Shown here in pieces: positions 26,948-35,933 of a DNA stretch of 64,000 nt. The notes below the pieces were generated by a model, which saw only the letters and a program-made list of their open reading frames with translations, was not told the DNA's origin and did no database searches. Both the position numbers and the translations under genes were made by a program. The DNA is from Mycobacterium sp. SMC-4 (lineage in GTDB: Bacteria > Actinomycetota > Actinomycetes > Mycobacteriales > Mycobacteriaceae), in assembly GCF_025263265.1 (NCBI RefSeq), contig NZ_CP079869.1, positions 4,278,001 to 4,342,000 of the forward strand, written 5' to 3'. Each line of letters opens with the position of its first letter. Positions within the stretch are counted from its first letter, which is position 1.

Positions 26948-28131
26948 CTCCCCCACCCACGTCGACCCCTCGCCGGCGTCGACGGCCGGGCCGTCCCGGT
27001 ATCGGCCTGCGACTCCTGGCGGCCCAAGCCATCGTGCTGGCGGCCGGAGCGGCGACGACCGCGGTGGTCGCTGCCGTGGTCGGCCCACCGCTGTTCCGCG
27101 AACACCTCCACCGTGCCGGTGTCCCGATGGACTCCCTGGAAGAAGTCCACGCCGAAGAGGCCTACGGCTACGCAACGGTGATCTCCATCGGAGGCGCTTT
27201 AGCGGTGTCAGCACTGGCCGCCCTCGCGGTCAGCTTCTACGTCAGTCGACGCCTCCAACGGTCCATCACCGAAGTCGCCGCCGCGGCCACCGATGTCGCT
27301 GAAGGGAACTACGACATCCGCGTGTCACCGCCGCGCCTCGGCGATGACTTCGACGCCCTCGCAACCGCATTCAACCAAATGGCCTCCCGGCTTCAAGCCG
27401 TCGATTCGACACGACAGCAACTGTTCGGAGACCTCGCGCACGAGATCCGCACACCCGTGGCAGTACTCGAGGCCTACATCGAGGCACTCGAAGACGGCGT
27501 GCGCTCCTTGACACCCCAGACAGCAGCCATGCTGCGCGACCAAACCCGTCGGCTGGTGCGATTCTCCGATGACGTCGCCGCGCTGGCGAAGGCCGAGGAA
27601 AGTGCGGTGTCTATGTCCTACGCCTCCCTCGACGTGGACCGCCTAACCCGCCAGTGCGTCGCAGCAGCACAAGAACGCTATAACGCCAAGGGGGTCGGAC
27701 TGCACGTACACCTCCCGCAACCGCTACCGCCGCTTTGGGCCGACGAACAACGACTGTCTCAAGTGTTGGGAAACCTGCTGGAGAATGCGCTACGGCACAC
27801 ACCGCCCGGCGGGTCGGTACACCTTCACTGTCTTCGTGACGGCGACCAGGTAAAAATCGCTGTCGCTGACACCGGAGAAGGGATAGCCGCTGAGCACGTC
27901 ACCCGAGTGTTCGAACGGTTCTACCGGGCAGACACCGCCCGCGACCGGGAGCATGGCGGCGCCGGTATCGGGCTCGCCATCGCCAAAGCGCTCATCGAAG
28001 CGCACGGCGGATCGATCTCGGTAGCCAGTGCTGGACCCGGCGCCGGCGCAACATTCACCATCGCCCTGCCCATCACCCCGATACGCAGCGAACACCACCC
28101 TGCGACGGCTGCTCAACGCGTCCCTGACTAG
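26944..28131 (+). CDS. Two-component sensor histidine kinase
   Basis: The 395-residue protein has two membrane helices bracketing a short extracytoplasmic loop of about 55 residues with several His/Glu (FREHLHRAG, EEVHAEEA), then HAMP, HisKA (LFGDLAHEIRTPV) and HATPase_c (NLLENALRHTPP, DTGEGI, GGAGIGLAIAK). The small sensor loop could bind metal or sense envelope stress. It is translationally coupled to the response regulator. Confidence 0.92.
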   Translation: MTPPPTSTPRRRRRPGRPGIGLRLLAAQAIVLAAGAATTAVVAAVVGPPLFREHLHRAGVPMDSLEEVHAEEAYGYATVISIGGALAVSALAALAVSFYVSRRLQRSITEVAAAATDVAEGNYDIRVSPPRLGDDFDALATAFNQMASRLQAVDSTRQQLFGDLAHEIRTPVAVLEAYIEALEDGVRSLTPQTAAMLRDQTRRLVRFSDDVAALAKAEESAVSMSYASLDVDRLTRQCVAAAQERYNAKGVGLHVHLPQPLPPLWADEQRLSQVLGNLLENALRHTPPGGSVHLHCLRDGDQVKIAVADTGEGIAAEHVTRVFERFYRADTARDREHGGAGIGLAIAKALIEAHGGSISVASAGPGAGATFTIALPITPIRSEHHPATAAQRVPD

Positions 28132-28144
28132 TGCCCTCTCCGCG

Positions 28145-28840
28145 CTACTTGTCCAACATTCCCTGCATCGTGTCGATCTCTGCTTGCTGAGAAGACACGA
28201 TGTTGCGCGCCATCTCGACTGCCGCCGGGAACTGGCCGTTGTCAACTTCCTGCTGCGCCATCATGATCGCGCCCTTGTGATGCTCGATCATCTGCGTCAA
28301 AAAGAGTCGGCTAGCCTCAGCGCCCTGCGCGTTCTGCAGTGCAGCCATATCGGCTTCCGACATCATGCCCATACCGCCGCCGCTCATACCCGGCATATCA
28401 CCCATGTCTCCGCTGGGCATTTGATGGCCAGGCATGTCATGACCGGGCATTGCGGCGGTGCTGGGGGCCGTTGTCGACGAGGACACTCCCCAGTCCTGCA
28501 GCCAGCCCTGCATCTGTTCGATCTCAGGACCCTGAGCGTTCTTGATCTCGTTGGCGAGTGACACTACTTCAGGATCAACTCCCTGCTTGCCGAGCAGCAT
28601 GTCGCTCATCTCGATCGCCTGCTGATGATGAGGGATCATGCCCTGAGCGAACGTCACATCAGCATCGTTATGGGCAGCGTCACTGCTCGCAGCACTGGGC
28701 GAAGCCGACGCCGACGCTGCTGCCGAGGTGGTGCTCGACGACGATGACTGAGACTCGTTCGTTGCATTCGAACAGCCGCTGATATACAGGGCCGACGCCG
28801 CAAGCGCCGCAAGCCCGAATCCAAAACGCTTGTGCTGCAT
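28145..28840 (-). CDS. DUF305 lipoprotein, possible copper-binding
   Basis: From the ATG at 28840 (GAGGAAGGA site) the protein has 231 residues. It has a lipobox (YISGC), a Ser/Ala linker, and two DUF305 repeats with FAQGMIPHHQQAIEMS and FLTQMIEHHKGAIMMA. A Met/His-rich linker (MPGHDMPGHQMPSGDMGDMP) lies between them, a pattern typical of periplasmic copper buffers. It is convergent with the histidine kinase gene. Confidence 0.88.
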   Translation of the reverse strand: MQHKRFGFGLAALAASALYISGCSNATNESQSSSSSTTSAAASASASPSAASSDAAHNDADVTFAQGMIPHHQQAIEMSDMLLGKQGVDPEVVSLANEIKNAQGPEIEQMQGWLQDWGVSSSTTAPSTAAMPGHDMPGHQMPSGDMGDMPGMSGGGMGMMSEADMAALQNAQGAEASRLFLTQMIEHHKGAIMMAQQEVDNGQFPAAVEMARNIVSSQQAEIDTMQGMLDK

Positions 28841-28950
28841 CGCACATCCTTCCTCGAACATCTTCGTGACACCATGCGTCCACACGGCAAGCCCTTGCGC
28901 CGCCGCACCCCAGCCTCAGCATGCCGAGTATGGGTCAGTTCGTGATCCGA

Positions 28951-28969
28951 TGAAGATTTGATGAAGACG
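28951..28969 (+). promoter_or_regulatory. Response-regulator direct repeat before the DUF305 gene
   Basis: TGAAGATT at 28951-28958 and TGAAGACG at 28962-28969, 11-bp period. It lies between the divergent DUF305 gene and the beta-propeller lipoprotein gene. Confidence 0.6.
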
Positions 28970-29034
28970 ACTCCCCCGGTCTGTCACTCGCGGTCGCGCC
29001 ACCCGAGGCGCAGCCACCTCACGCACCGCCCACC

Positions 29035-29051
29035 TACTATTGAACTACGTA
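29035..29051. promoter_or_regulatory. BlaI-type operator upstream of the beta-propeller lipoprotein
   Basis: TACTAT 29035-29040 and TACGTA 29046-29051 keep the 11-bp spacing and end 26 nt before the GTG start. Confidence 0.55.
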
Positions 29052-29076
29052 GATCTCGTGACCGGAAGGTGTCCGT

Positions 29077-29925
29077 GTGCTGATCCGCAACCTTTTCGCC
29101 ATCGCCCTGACCGGGGCTCTGGCCGCGGCCTGTTCGTCGAACGCCCCTGAAAGCCCGCCACCCGCCGTCGTGCCGGGCATGGTGCACATCCACGGCCTCG
29201 GCATCAACCCATCTGACGACAAGCTCTACGTCGCAACTCATTACGGCCTCTACACCGTTGAGCAAGATCAGGCGCCCCAACGAGTTGGTGAGCTCTCGCA
29301 GGACTTCATGGGCTTCACCGTCGCCGGCCCCGACGAATTCCTGGCTAGCGGCCACCCCGACCCCGCCGATCGTCAACAGCCCCCGCACCTCGGCCTGATC
29401 AAAAGCAGCGACGCCGGCCAGTCCTGGGAACCTCTGTCGTTGCACGGTAGCGCCGACTTCCACGCGCTCAAATACCGCCACGGACGGGTCTACGGTCACG
29501 ACAGCCAATCCGGCACCGTGATGGTTAGTTTTGATCAGCGGTCCTGGCAGCAGCGCGCAGAAGTGCCCGCCGCCGTCGACCTCGCAGTATCACCGGGTGC
29601 CCCGGATGAGATTCTCGCGACAGCACGCCAAGGGCTGCTCCGAAGCACCGACGGGGCGAGGACGTTCAGCGCAGTCACCGGTGCGCCGGCACTGCTGTTC
29701 ATCAGCTGGCCCGACCGCGGTCCCCTGCTCGGCGCCGACCTCGAAGGACGGCTGTACACCAGCGCCGACGACGGGCAGACCTGGCAGCCGGGCCACTCGC
29801 TCAACAACAAACCCCAGGCCCTGCTCGCCGCCGGCAACGGTCAGGTCTACATCGCCACTGATACCGCCATCTACACCTCCACCGACAACGGCGCGACCGT
29901 CAACGTCCTCACCGCTGTCGAATAG
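29077..29925 (+). CDS. Beta-propeller (sialidase-like repeat) lipoprotein, F510_1955 type
   Basis: The GTG has GGAAGG upstream. The 282-residue protein has a lipobox (LAAACSSN) and repeated blades with Asp-box-like motifs (SSDAGQSWEP, STDGARTFSA, SADDGQTWQP, STDNGATVNV). It opens with MVHIHGLGINPSDDKLYVATHYGLY. Sialidase activity is not implied; such proteins are often found near copper or redox genes. The presence of a BlaI-type site suggests envelope-stress control. Confidence 0.78.
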   Translation: MLIRNLFAIALTGALAAACSSNAPESPPPAVVPGMVHIHGLGINPSDDKLYVATHYGLYTVEQDQAPQRVGELSQDFMGFTVAGPDEFLASGHPDPADRQQPPHLGLIKSSDAGQSWEPLSLHGSADFHALKYRHGRVYGHDSQSGTVMVSFDQRSWQQRAEVPAAVDLAVSPGAPDEILATARQGLLRSTDGARTFSAVTGAPALLFISWPDRGPLLGADLEGRLYTSADDGQTWQPGHSLNNKPQALLAAGNGQVYIATDTAIYTSTDNGATVNVLTAVE

Positions 29926-30090
29926 ACACCCGACCGCAAAACCCCCGTCGAAGCCGTGCGAGACGGGTTTCGAGTACGCAGAACGATTGCCTGCTCAACC
30001 CTGCACATCGCTCACACCATCGACGACATCGGCGAATGGACCGAACCGCCAGGATTTCCTCTGGAATGGACCGGCCTCGCTGCGAAGCTC

Positions 30091-31182
30091 CTAGTACCGC
30101 CGCACGTTGTGAATCGGCGCCGACGAGATCGGCGCGACTTTCACCGGCGTTCCGTACGTCGACGCATGCACCATCAACCCGTCGCCGATGTAAATCCCCG
30201 CGTGAGACACGTCAGCATAGAAGGTCACGATGTCGCCGGGCTGAACGTCTGAAAGCGCCACCGGCTGCCCGCCCTGCGCAAGCGCCTGACTCGACCGAGG
30301 CAACGACTTGCCGTTCTGCAGAAACGCCCACTTAATCAGCCCAGAGCAGTCGAACGCATCCGGACCGGTGGCTCCCCACGAATAAGGCGACCCCACCCGT
30401 GTCAGCGCCGCCTGGACCACCGCAACACCGTTCCCCGAGGATCCACCGCCCGCCGGGCCCGGCATAGCAACGATGCTCGGATCGCTCACCGGCGGAGTCG
30501 ACGGCAAAGGAGGCGGCGCGGGGCCAGGGTCAGCCAAAATCGCTCGCTGATCAGGCGTCAAAGCGTCGTAGCGGGCCTGCACAGCAGCAATCTGCTCCGC
30601 CATCCGACGCTGTTTGGCCTCCAGGTCGGTCCGCACTGCCGCCGCCTCATCGGCCGCACTCCGCGCTTGGGCTGCCGACTTCGCAGACCGCTCCGCAGTT
30701 GCCGCGGCCCGCGCACTGGCCGACCGGAACGCAGCCATCTGCACAGCCAGCTCCGACGCAACCGTCTTCTGGACTGCCAGCTGATCGATCAAATTCTGAG
30801 GAGACGTCGCCGTCAACGCCGCCGCCAAGGTATCCGTGCGCCCACCCATGTAGGCAGCCGCGGCCAACCTATCGACTGCAGCCTGATACCTCACCAGATC
30901 GGCCGCCGCTGCATCCGCGGCCATGCGATCCGAAACCGCCCCCTTCTCCGCAACCTGCTGCGCTGCGAGCTTCTCGTCAAGGTCGATCTGCGCCGTGTGA
31001 ATCTGCTCGGTGGTCTGCTCCGCCAGACGCGACAATTCAGTCAGTTCGGCAAGGGCATCAGCCGCCGGATCAGCGCGGACACCGGTTGCCAAAAGCGCAG
31101 CAACAACGCCGAAAGCCACCAAAATGCAGACGAGCCGCCTGCCCAACGCGCGCGGCAGGACCGCCAGCACAGATGAAGTCAC
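30091..31182 (-). CDS. RipC-like NlpC/P60 peptidoglycan hydrolase
   Basis: The 363-residue protein has a signal peptide (residues 1-37), a long Ala-rich coiled-coil (about 40-210), a Pro-rich linker, and a C-terminal NlpC/P60 domain with Cys in FDCSGLI, His in SHAGIYIGDG and a further His in MVHAST. This resembles Rv2190c (RipC). It has TACGTA sites 31 nt upstream. Confidence 0.85.
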   Translation of the reverse strand: MTSSVLAVLPRALGRRLVCILVAFGVVAALLATGVRADPAADALAELTELSRLAEQTTEQIHTAQIDLDEKLAAQQVAEKGAVSDRMAADAAAADLVRYQAAVDRLAAAAYMGGRTDTLAAALTATSPQNLIDQLAVQKTVASELAVQMAAFRSASARAAATAERSAKSAAQARSAADEAAAVRTDLEAKQRRMAEQIAAVQARYDALTPDQRAILADPGPAPPPLPSTPPVSDPSIVAMPGPAGGGSSGNGVAVVQAALTRVGSPYSWGATGPDAFDCSGLIKWAFLQNGKSLPRSSQALAQGGQPVALSDVQPGDIVTFYADVSHAGIYIGDGLMVHASTYGTPVKVAPISSAPIHNVRRY

Positions 31183-31747
31183 AAGAGCGAAAACCTTCGG
31201 CTAAGTAGCAAGTACGTACTAGATACGTAGGTCACGGTTAGGTTACGAGGCCAGGCAGCCGCTGTCCAGCCGGATTTTCTAGGGCGCGCTCTGAACTGAT
31301 GGCCCGAAACTGCGTCGGCTCAGCGGCATCCTTCGGTCCCGCTGTTCGTCACCCACGCGACGTCAAGCGCTAAGGGTATGAAGAAGGCGCAATCGACACC
31401 ACCGACTCATCGCCCCTTATCAGCTACCGCCTCACGACCGCTTCCCCTAGCGTCACGACGCGCCCTCCTGGTTGAAAGCCCTATTCGGAGTCATAGAGAC
31501 ATTCATCGTGGATAACGACTGATATCCATAGCGCGGTTGACTTGTCCCCCACGACCCGATCGAGTCGATGCGACAATATGCGGGAATCGAATATGCAGGT
31601 TTACCGGTATTAGTCTGCTTATTGCATCCGGTGAATTTGGCATCCTCGCACGGTCAGGACAACAAACATTCCCCAGCCGAGCGAGCGTCCAACAAGAACG
31701 AGCTGCAAGACGCTCCCCTGGGGCGGGGAGCAGGCCGCCGCCCCTAG
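31183..31747. other. Non-coding stretch between the RipC-like gene and the mbc locus
   Basis: Apart from the operator at 31213-31229, no supported gene was seen. Short frames here lack ribosome sites or family features. It marks the border between the envelope island and the mobile-gene region. Confidence 0.45.
31213..31229. promoter_or_regulatory. BlaI-type operator upstream of the RipC-like gene
   Basis: TACGTA at 31213-31218 and 31224-31229, 11 bp apart, ending 31 nt before the ATG at 31182. Confidence 0.65.
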
Positions 31748-32309
31748 TTAAGGGTGCCGCAGTTCTCCGTAGCGGGTAGGTGTCAGATCCTCGCTGTGGC
31801 TGACGTGGAGCCGACCGGGGCGGGTCCGTTGTTCGTAGGCGGTGATGACCAAGCCAATTCCCCCGGCGGCAGGCACCAGTACGCCTTGCACATGCAGGAA
31901 CCATGCGGCATGGCCCACCGCTTGGCACGCCGACCAGTCGTCGCCATAGATGTCGTCGTCCTCGAGCCCCACCGCTTCGCGGGCGTCAGAGGTGATGAGA
32001 TCCAGGACGGCCAGGTCGGTGGCCTCGATGGTGTGCAGTCGATAGGAAGCTTCGAGCATCTTCTCCGGGGTCGTCGACGCCGCCTGCGCGGCGCGTTCTA
32101 CTTCGACCATGCACGCTTGCGTGGAGTCGGCCAGATAGATCGCCGAGAAGAGTCCGGCAGGGTTTCCACCTTCCACCGAATCTGCGCGCCCCTTCCCCCG
32201 ACAAGGGGTCACGGTGGGCGCCGGTGTAGCGAGCGCACGTGCCCGACCACCGGCTGGTGCCGCGCGCGTCAATGCGCTGCACCAGGTCCTCGTCGAGCGC
32301 ATCGCTCAC
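31748..32309 (-). pseudogene. mbcT: MbcT-like RES-domain toxin, frameshifted
   Basis: The N-terminal part (MSDALDEDLVQRIDARG, then RYTGAHRDPLSGEGARRFGGRW) is in one frame, and the rest (AIYLADSTQACMVEVERAA, then GDDWSACQAVGHAAWFLH) is in another. Removing one A from the AAA run (plus strand TTT at 32163-32165) restores GGRWNPAGLFSAIYLAD and a full MbcT of about 186 residues. MbcT degrades NAD+. The start overlaps mbcA by ATGA. It is either a true inactivating insertion or a sequencing error. Confidence 0.85.
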
Positions 32310-32647
32310 ACGAAGATCCCTTGGGCCATGGCGTCGATGAGGGCCAAGACGCGCTGGTACTCGCCGTCACGCACCAGGTCGGCGGGCTTGGCGTGGGCCA
32401 GTAATCGATTCGGGGAGAACATCCAGACGTTGGCCTGGTCTCGGGGAAGCACTTCGGCCAGCGCGTCGGCGACGTAGGCCAGTTCGATGAGTCGTTGTTT
32501 GTTGAGTCGTTGTGGAACGACCTGTCCTGAGGTCCAGCGCGCCACCGAGCGCGCCGACGCGTCGACGATGTCGCCGACCTCTTCGTAGGTCAATCCCAAG
32601 CGCTCGATCGCACTCGACACGGTCGAGGCGAGCGCGTTAGCTCCCAT
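32306..32647 (-). CDS. mbcA: MbcA antitoxin
   Basis: From the ATG at 32647 the product has 113 residues, the same length as Rv1990c MbcA, with close similarity throughout (LASTVSSAIERLGLTYEEVG, RSVARWTSGQVVPQRLN). The N-terminal HTH-like half and the C-terminal toxin-binding half (DGEYQRVLALIDAMAQGIFV) are intact. It precedes the toxin gene. Confidence 0.93.
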   Translation of the reverse strand: MGANALASTVSSAIERLGLTYEEVGDIVDASARSVARWTSGQVVPQRLNKQRLIELAYVADALAEVLPRDQANVWMFSPNRLLAHAKPADLVRDGEYQRVLALIDAMAQGIFV

Positions 32648-32735
32648 ATCGTCTGCCTGTCTTCCTTTTGTCTGCGTGTGTGTCATGCATTCTGTCATGA
32701 AACAACGCCCGAGGTCGAGAGGACGTTTTCACACG

Positions 32736-33180
32736 ATGGGCATTCAGTTTCGGCTCGGACCCAACGACCACAAGCAGGTCGAAGATTTCCTGTCGCGTGA
32801 GCACGCTGGCACCGACGCCATCACACTGGACACCAAAGCTGCACGTCACCAGGCCGCTGCGGCGGCAGCCGCCGTGGAGGCGGGCCTGCGGGTGTACTGG
32901 GAGCCCGCCGCTGAGCGGCTTGCCGACGAGGGCTTCGGCCTCGACAAGCTGCCGCTGTGCACCGGCCGTCCCTACGGCATCAATGCTCTTGCCGAGGATC
33001 AATCGGCACGCCGCGCTGGTAGACCTGACGGTGGAGAAGCACCCGGAGCTCGTCACCCACGTCACGGCCCCGCACTTCTACGTCACCGACGAACGCACTG
33101 CACGACTGAACGTCGATCTCGCCGAACGCACCCGCCTGGCCGTCGGCAAGGACAAGCCCACCCGGGCCGTGATTACCGTT
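32736..33180 (+). pseudogene. Unrecognised gene broken by a frameshift
   Basis: Residues GIQFRLGPNDHKQVEDFLSR to PLCTGRPYGINALAED are in one frame from the ATG at 32736. The following HAALVDLTVEKHPELVTHV and HFYVTDERTARLNVDLAER are in the +1 frame, so a one-base shift occurred near 32995-33005. Codon composition is coding-like in each part. No family was recognised. Confidence 0.5.
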
Positions 33181-33181
33181 C

Positions 33182-33453
33182 ACGCTGAACGTCAAGTTCG
33201 CCAACCTCAACAAGGAGTACGGCCTCACCGTCGAGAACGCGGTGCTGCACTACGCTCCCGAGCCGGTACCGAACGCCAACGCCAGCCTGACACTGCTAAA
33301 GCCACGCTGGACGATATTCAGCTGGGCAACATCACCCTTGACGACGCCAAGAAGCAGAACAAACTCACCATCGATGGCCAAGAAGCGTCGTTCAACGATT
33401 TCCTTGGCCTACTCGACACCTTCCCGTTCTGGTGCAACATCGTCACCCCATAG
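33182..33453 (+). pseudogene. C-terminal fragment of an alkyl/aryl sulfatase
   Basis: LNVKFANLNKEYGLTVENAV and, after a frame change near 33300, ATLDDIQLGNITLDDA and FNDFLGLLDTFPFWCNIVTP form the SCP2-like C-terminal domain of SdsA1-type alkyl sulfatases. The metallo-beta-lactamase catalytic domain is missing and the remainder is frameshifted. Confidence 0.65.
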
Positions 33454-33510
33454 CCCGAAGCCGGCGTCGCCGTTCACCGAAGACTGACCTGAGATAAAAC
33501 CGGCCCTAGC

Positions 33511-34632
33511 TGTAACTCCCAGACAGGTTGTGAACGGCGTGGTGAGCGGAAGTAGGTGAGGACCTCCGGTATCGGTGTGGTTACCAAACACGCACATCCG
33601 ATTACCGAGAGGTCCTCATGGTCCACGCTAATGCTTCGTTGACTCCTCGTGGGCGGTTGCGGCTTGCGCAGGCGGTTGTTGATCAGGGCTGGAGTTTGCG
33701 GCGCGCGGCTGAGCGGTTCCAATGTTCGGTGGCCACAGCCAAGAAATGGGCCGACCGTTATCGCGACGGTGGCGAAGCAGCGATGGTAGACCGGCCCAGC
33801 CGGCCGCATCGCAGTCCGTTGCGGTTGCCGAAACGACGTGAGCGGCGCATCGTCAACCTGCGCTTCACCCGGCGCTGGGGCCCACATCGCATCGCCGCTT
33901 ACCTGCACCTGCCACGCTCGACCGTTGAGGCGGTGCTGCGCCGCTACCGGATGCCATTGCTGCGGCACCTGGACCAAAACACCGGGTTACCGGTACGCCG
34001 GCCCAAACCCCGCCGCTATGAGCACCCGGCTCCCGGCGACTTGGTCCATGTCGACGTCAAGAAACTGGGCCGCATCCCCGACGGGGGCGGCCATCGCAAG
34101 CTGGGTCGCCAAGCCGGCCGGCGCAACCGCTGCGGCATGGGATACACGTTCTTGCACCACGCCGTTGATGACCACTCCCGGCTGGCCTACTCCGAGGACC
34201 TCACCGACGAACGCAAAGAAACCGCCGCGGGATTCTGGAAACGCGCCAACGCGTTCTTCGCCGACCACGGCATCACCGTCAAACGAGTGTTGACCGACAA
34301 TGGATCCTGTTACCGGTCAAAGAATTTCGCTGAAGCGCTCGGCCCCGACATCACCCACAAGAGGACCCGGCCCTACCGGCCACAGACCAACGGCAAAGTC
34401 GAGCGATTCAACCGCACCCTGACCACCGAATGGGCCTATGCGCAGACCTACCGCTCTGAGGCCGAACGCGCCGGAACCTACCAGCACTGGCTGCATCACT
34501 ACAATCACCACCGACCCCACACCGGCATCGGCGGAATGACACCAATCGAGCGCCTACGCGTTCACAACCTACCCGTGAAGAACACCTAGCCATCGGCACC
34601 GATGGCACCTGTCCCAGATGTCGAGTCCGACA
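33511..34632 (+). mobile_element. IS481-family insertion sequence
   Basis: The IS481-type transposase is flanked by imperfect inverted sequences: TGTAACTCCCAGACAGGT at 33511-33528 and ACCTGTCCCAGATGT from 34607, which share GACAGGT. Ends are approximate and no target duplication was identified. Confidence 0.45.
33618..34589 (+). CDS. IS481-family transposase
   Basis: The 323-residue protein has an N-terminal HTH (WSLRRAAERFQCSVATAKKW) and an integrase catalytic core with DDE residues in LVHVDVKKLG, VLTDNGSCY and GKVERFNRTL. The length is normal and the frame is intact, so it may be active. AGAGGTCCTC precedes the ATG. Confidence 0.92.
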   Translation: MVHANASLTPRGRLRLAQAVVDQGWSLRRAAERFQCSVATAKKWADRYRDGGEAAMVDRPSRPHRSPLRLPKRRERRIVNLRFTRRWGPHRIAAYLHLPRSTVEAVLRRYRMPLLRHLDQNTGLPVRRPKPRRYEHPAPGDLVHVDVKKLGRIPDGGGHRKLGRQAGRRNRCGMGYTFLHHAVDDHSRLAYSEDLTDERKETAAGFWKRANAFFADHGITVKRVLTDNGSCYRSKNFAEALGPDITHKRTRPYRPQTNGKVERFNRTLTTEWAYAQTYRSEAERAGTYQHWLHHYNHHRPHTGIGGMTPIERLRVHNLPVKNT

Positions 34633-35041
34633 CCGTGGGCCCGCACACCACATGGCGGTGAAACGCGCGATCTCCGAGGCGTGCGCCAGCCGGTCCACGA
34701 TAACCTCGCCGCTCTCCTCAAGACCGGTGAACCTAACAGCCGGCACCTACGTTCACCGCGGCCCGCGTATTCGGCCACCGCACCACGCCGCACGCCCCAT
34801 CAGACAGCGTCCGCGTCGACACGACCGCGACCCCGCAGCCGCGCTGCGGCGACGCATCGCTCAGTGCGCCCAGCAGGCCGGCGGGAGTGCGGGATCGCGG
34901 CCCCGCGGCAGCGTCCCCGCGACGGCATCAACTTGCGCGCTGCCCTGCGCCGTCGCAACGCCGCGCCGAGCGCCCTTCTGTCGTCGGGTTCAGGACGTAG
35001 CGCACCCTTGAGACTTCCGTCGCCGCGCCACCGCCGAACCG
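34590..35041. other. Non-coding stretch after the IS481 element
   Basis: The first 40 bases include the presumed right end of the IS. The remainder is very GC-rich with no frame that I can support as a gene. Confidence 0.4.
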
Positions 35042-35536
35042 TCACGCTGGCGCCGCTCCGGCCGGCGGTTCGCCCGCGTCCGGGCCGACCTCCCCGTCCG
35101 CCGCCGCCTCCCCCGTTCCGGACACATTCCGACCTAGTGCCTGCGAACCGTTCCGCGATACCGGATTTGCCGCTTTCGGCGCATGCCGTGCCATCACGCG
35201 CACGATTGCGATCCCGAGGTCGTGTTTGGTGGCGATCGTCGTCAGCGTCTCACCCCGCTCACGCATCCGTTCGACGGCCGCGCCCGCCGCTTCGCGATCG
35301 TCGCCTACCCGTTTAGCTTCTTCGCGCGCCAACTGCGCGTCGGCCTGCGCGCGCAGCTCCGCGCGCCGCTGCTTCTTCCACTCGCCAATCGCGTCGAGTT
35401 TGTCGATCGCGTGAAGCAGGATCGTCGCGTCCTTGAGGTTCGCCTTCTCCCGCGCCGCAAGCTCCTCGTTGGCGCGCCGAGCCGCTTCCACAGCCCGGCG
35501 CCGGGCCTCCGCCTTGGATGTTCTCGCTGCCGTCAT
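35042..35536 (-). CDS. Helical hypothetical protein, accessory-element type
   Basis: From the ATG at 35536 the product has 164 residues: Lys/Arg/Ala/Glu-rich helices (TSKAEARRRAVEAARRANEE, EWKKQRRAELRAQADAQLAR), then an HTH-like ETLTTIATKHDLGIAIVRVM and an acidic Gly/Ala/Pro tail. It could bind DNA. No family was recognised. It is divergent from the recombinase trio. Confidence 0.6.
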   Translation of the reverse strand: MTAARTSKAEARRRAVEAARRANEELAAREKANLKDATILLHAIDKLDAIGEWKKQRRAELRAQADAQLAREEAKRVGDDREAAGAAVERMRERGETLTTIATKHDLGIAIVRVMARHAPKAANPVSRNGSQALGRNVSGTGEAAADGEVGPDAGEPPAGAAPA

Positions 35537-35770
35537 GGTTGAGGACCTTAGAAGTGTTCGGGCCGAGCAGGCCACCACCACAGCCACATTCGTCGCCCAC
35601 GACTTTTTTCGTCCGCCCTCCTGACCGCTTCACCGTCGCCACCCTCAACCCACCGTCACCCACCCCACTCGCCAACCACCGCACCCACCGCCAGCCGCCC
35701 TCCTCACACCCCGTTTACAGCCCGCCGACAGACCACACACCTCTTGCACTTCGGAGCCGAAGGTCGCGAA

Positions 35771-35912
35771 TCAACCTGAAGTTGACGCGTATATCTGGCG
35801 CATGGGACCAGCGCCGGATGCGCTTCATTGAACCACTTTCGTGTTCCTCCTGGTAGACGGATTTCGCTCGCAGGTGTGGTAACTTGCGGTTGTCATTGAC
35901 AACTCTAAGTTG
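35771..35912. promoter_or_regulatory. Palindromes upstream of the recombinase trio
   Basis: TCAAC-CTGAA-GTTGA at 35771-35785 and CAACT-CTA-AGTTG at 35900-35912 share the CAAC/GTTG core. The second lies 21 nt before the recombinase GTG. They could be XRE operators or recombinase sites. The rest of 35537-35933 shows no gene. Confidence 0.4.
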
Positions 35913-35933
35913 ACGATAGATGGAGGTTCTCTT

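Noticed and set aside
29077..29925. True sialidase
   Set aside because: Only Asp-box-like beta-propeller repeats are visible; no catalytic Arg triad or FRIP motif was seen.
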